From assembly GCA_031279715.1 (NCBI GenBank), contig JAITHY010000135.1, positions 1 to 7,502 of the forward strand: a stretch of DNA of 7,502 bases, given 5' to 3'. This stretch comes from Verrucomicrobiales bacterium. GTDB lineage: Bacteria > Verrucomicrobiota > Verrucomicrobiia > Methylacidiphilales > JAAUTS01. Under the pieces are notes generated by a model. The model worked only from the letters and a program-made list of their open reading frames with translations, ran no database searches and was not told the DNA's origin. Made by a program: the position numbers and the translations under genes. Below are positions 5,627-7,502 of this stretch, piece by piece (position 1 is the first letter of the stretch; each line of letters starts with the position of its first letter).

Positions 5627-5642
5627 CCGCTGACGGTGAGGT
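5627..5642 (+). repeat. 16-base motif, copy 1 (CCGCTGACGGTGAGGT)
   Basis: An exact 16-base match to 6458-6473. This copy is between genes, right after the stop of the SecD-head-like gene and 65 bases before sufC. It is the longest shared form of the GCTGAC motif that is frequent through the window. Confidence 0.8.
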
Positions 5643-5662
5643 TGTTTTTGATTCCAAGCTTG

Positions 5663-5680
5663 AAAAGCCATTGCGCTTTT
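5663..5680 (+). other. Weak hairpin in the sufC upstream region
   Basis: AAAAGC (5663-5668) pairs with GCTTTT (5675-5680) over a 6-base loop, preceded by the palindrome CAAGCTTG (5655-5662). It overlaps the predicted -35 of sufC. It could be a poor terminator of the upstream gene or part of an operator; stem strength is low. Confidence 0.25.
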
Positions 5681-5698
5681 GGGTGAGATGGCTAAAAT
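5671..5698 (+). promoter_or_regulatory. Predicted promoter of the suf operon
   Basis: TTGCGC (5671-5676), a 16-base spacer and TAAAAT (5693-5698) lie upstream of sufC. The -10 ends 8 bases before the ATG at 5707, which predicts a start site within a few bases of the codon. No recognisable IscR, SufR or Fur site was identified. Confidence 0.4.
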
Positions 5699-5706
5699 TT
5701 TTCCGC

Positions 5707-6477
5707 ATGAGTTCCATTGAAATACGCAATTTACAGGCCAATATTGAGGGGCGGGAGATTTTGAAAGGGGTCGATTTGGTCATTCCCAGGGGAGAGGTTC
5801 ACGCCTTGATGGGGCCGAACGGCTCTGGCAAAAGCACGCTGTCGAAGGTGCTGGCAGGGCATCCTGATTACGAGGTTACGGGTGGCGAGGTGTTGCTCGA
5901 CGGCGAGAATATTCTCGCGTTGGAGCCGGACGAGCGGGCGCGCAAGGGGCTGTTCATGGCGTTTCAATATCCGAGCGAAATCCCCGGCGTCACCATCGCC
6001 AACTTCATCCGCGCCGCGTTGCAAGCGCGCTTGCCGGAGGGGGAGGAGTTGGACGCGGTGGAATTTTACCAGCGTCTTTACTGGCGGATGGATGAATTGG
6101 AAATGGATCGGGCGTTCACCTCGCGGGCGGTGAACGACGGTTTTTCCGGCGGCGAGAAGAAGCGCAACGAAATTTTGCAAATGGCCATGCTGTCACCCGC
6201 CTACGCGGTATTGGACGAGACTGACAGCGGCTTGGACATCGACGCCCTCCGCATTGTCGCCGACGGGGTGAACCGTTTGCGCGGGCCGCGACTCGGCGCG
6301 CTGGTCATCACGCACTATCAGCGGCTGTTAAACTACATCGTGCCGGAACACGTGCACGTCATGGTCAGCGGCAAAATCGTCCGCAGCGGCGGGAAGGAAC
6401 TGGCACTGGAACTGGAGGCGAAGGGGTACGACTGGTTAATCAAGGAGGCGGGCCTGCCCGCTGACGGTGAGGTATGA
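5707..6477 (+). CDS. sufC: Fe-S cluster assembly ATPase SufC
   Basis: This is the 256-residue ABC-type ATPase of the cytoplasmic SufBCD scaffold, which uses ATP binding and hydrolysis to drive cluster assembly on SufB/SufD. It is not a membrane transporter. All motifs are intact: Walker A GPNGSGKST (36-44), Q-loop in FQYP (Q87), signature SGGEKKR (147-153), Walker B with catalytic Glu in VLDETDSGLD (E171), and H-loop H203. NEILQM and DETDSGLDIDAL are SufC hallmarks. The length is close to E. coli SufC (248). ATG 5707 is chosen over an upstream in-frame TTG because MSSIEIRNL is the normal N-terminus and the predicted -10 abuts it; there is no Shine-Dalgarno sequence. The stop overlaps the sufB start as ATGA, so the two are co-translated. 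The last codons contain the 16-base GCTGAC-type motif. Confidence 0.97.
   Translation: MSSIEIRNLQANIEGREILKGVDLVIPRGEVHALMGPNGSGKSTLSKVLAGHPDYEVTGGEVLLDGENILALEPDERARKGLFMAFQYPSEIPGVTIANFIRAALQARLPEGEELDAVEFYQRLYWRMDELEMDRAFTSRAVNDGFSGGEKKRNEILQMAMLSPAYAVLDETDSGLDIDALRIVADGVNRLRGPRLGALVITHYQRLLNYIVPEHVHVMVSGKIVRSGGKELALELEAKGYDWLIKEAGLPADGEV
6458..6473 (+). repeat. 16-base motif, copy 2 (CCGCTGACGGTGAGGT)
   Basis: An exact repeat of 5627-5642, here inside the last codons of sufC (PADGEV) and ending at the base before the sufB ATG. Its GAGGT end could also help ribosome binding, but it has no spacer to the start codon. Confidence 0.8.
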
Positions 6478-7502
6478 GCGAAGTCAAACCGGAGTTGCGG
6501 CTCGACGCCGAAGTGGGGAATTTTTCTTACCCTGAAGACTACGCCTTCGACGCCGGGCGCGGACTGTCAGCGGCGACGGTTGACTACATCTGCGACATCA
6601 AGCAAGATCCCGGCTGGCTGCGTGATTTCCGCCTCCGCGCCCTCGACTTGTTCCACAAAAAAGAACAACCCGTCCACTGGGCCAGCCGCGATTTGCTGGC
6701 GCTCAACTTCGACCAAATCCGCTACTACCTCGCCAAAGGCCAGCAACCCAAACGCAGTTGGGAAGAAGTGCCCGACGACGTAAAGCGCACCTTTGAACGC
6801 CTCGGCGTCCCCGAAAAAGAGCGCAAATTTCTCGCCGGCGTCGAGGCGCAGTTTGACAGCGAGGCGGCGTACTCCAACATCAAAAAAGCCTTCGCTGACG
6901 AGGGCGTCATTTTCACCGGCAGCACCGAGGGCCTGCACAAATATCCCGAAATTTTCCGCCCGTGGTTCGGCAAGGTCATCCCCAGCGGCGACAACAAATA
7001 CTCCGCCCTCAACAGCGCCGTCTTCAGCGGCGGTTCCTTCATCTACGTCCCCAAAGGGGTCAAACTCAAACACCCTCTCCAAGCCTACTTCCGCATCAAC
7101 GCCGAACAATTCGGCCAATTTGAACGCACGCTGATCATCGCCGACGAAGGCGCGGAGTTGACCTACATGGAAGGCTGCACCGCCCCAAAATTTGAAACCG
7201 CCACCCTGCACAGCGCCGTCGTTGAACTCGTCGCTCTGCGCGGCGCGAAAATCCAGTACATCACCGTCCAAAACTGGAGCGCCAACGTTTTCAACCTCGT
7301 CACCAAACGCGGCCTGGCCATGGAAGAGGCCGAAATCAAATGGATTGACTGCAACATTGGCTCGCGGCTGACGATGAAATACCCCGGTGTCGTCCTCAAA
7401 GGCCGCAAAGCCCGCGGCGAAGTCGTCAGCATCGCCCTCGCCAACAACGGCCAACACCAAGACACCGGAGCCAAAATGATTCACGCCGCCGACGAAACCA
7501 CC
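6474..7502 (+). CDS. sufB: Fe-S cluster scaffold protein SufB, N-terminal 343 residues (3' end outside window)
   Basis: SufB is the scaffold subunit of the SufBCD complex on which Fe-S clusters are built. The reading frame is open from ATG 6474 to the window edge: 343 codons, against roughly 460-495 residues in complete SufB proteins, so about a quarter is missing. Visible landmarks are YSNIKK, NKYSALNSAV (174-183), YVPKGV (191-196), PLQAYFRIN, and YMEGCTAP, whose Cys235 corresponds to the conserved Cys254 of E. coli SufB. QNWSANVFNLVTKR follows, and DTGAKMIHAADETT at the end leads into the C-terminal part, where the second important Cys would lie. It overlaps the sufC stop by ATGA. The gene order C then B is one of the known suf arrangements; sufD and sufS would be expected downstream. 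Confidence 0.97.
   Translation, partial: MSEVKPELRLDAEVGNFSYPEDYAFDAGRGLSAATVDYICDIKQDPGWLRDFRLRALDLFHKKEQPVHWASRDLLALNFDQIRYYLAKGQQPKRSWEEVPDDVKRTFERLGVPEKERKFLAGVEAQFDSEAAYSNIKKAFADEGVIFTGSTEGLHKYPEIFRPWFGKVIPSGDNKYSALNSAVFSGGSFIYVPKGVKLKHPLQAYFRINAEQFGQFERTLIIADEGAELTYMEGCTAPKFETATLHSAVVELVALRGAKIQYITVQNWSANVFNLVTKRGLAMEEAEIKWIDCNIGSRLTMKYPGVVLKGRKARGEVVSIALANNGQHQDTGAKMIHAADETT

Noticed and set aside
5671..5706. TTG at 5671 as the sufC start
   Set aside because: The extra 12 residues (rich in Trp and Phe) are not part of SufC, and the stretch contains the predicted promoter.
6567..7484. 305-codon open frame on the minus strand opposite sufB
   Set aside because: The plus strand encodes unmistakable SufB across the whole stretch. 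GC-rich third positions keep the antisense frame open, and its translation has no family resemblance, signal or start context.
1..7502. Hidden defence, phage or mobile system
   Set aside because: No transposase, integrase, nuclease, toxin-antitoxin pair, terminal inverted repeats, tRNA or attachment site is visible; all large frames are accounted for by the listed genes.

Overview
The window looks like chromosomal DNA of a Gram-negative-type bacterium (diderm), most plausibly Verrucomicrobiota near Opitutae. The support is the wording of the RpoA C-terminal domain and L17, a type Va autotransporter with an outer-membrane barrel, a SUF operon starting sufC-sufB, and several small exported proteins without close well-known relatives. 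The phylum is an inference from remembered family sequences, not a search result.

Layout. Positions 1-870: the end of a ribosomal-protein operon, with the RpoA C-terminus overlapping rplQ (L17) by ATGA, closed by a strong intrinsic terminator. Positions 871-1153: a gene-free stretch with an 8-bp tandem repeat (GCGTTCAA x 4.25), a weak terminator-like hairpin, and a 16-bp palindrome. Positions 1154-3787: a classical autotransporter with signal peptide, beta-helix passenger repeats, a pertactin-like segment and a C-terminal barrel ending in Phe. Positions 3788-3901: a nested inverted repeat of intergenic type and a promoter. Positions 3902-5625: three small exported proteins. One is unknown (+), one has a BsuPI-like domain (-) and converges on the first with abutting stop codons, and one resembles the SecD periplasmic P1-head subdomain (+) and diverges from the second. 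Positions 5707-7502: sufC and the first 343 codons of sufB, overlapping by ATGA, for Fe-S cluster assembly.

No complete defence system, phage, insertion sequence, CRISPR array, tRNA or rRNA is visible. The most unusual signals are at DNA level. First, the hexamer GCTGAC (extended consensus CCGCTGACGGTGAGG) is strongly over-represented on both strands, in two reading frames and between genes; I counted about 30 copies by hand where chance would give about 4. Second, every transcription-unit-leading gene here has a TAnnnT-like -10 element only 6-11 bases before its start codon and no clear Shine-Dalgarno sequence, which suggests leaderless mRNAs. Third, there are several perfect inverted repeats and an octanucleotide tandem repeat upstream of the surface protein.
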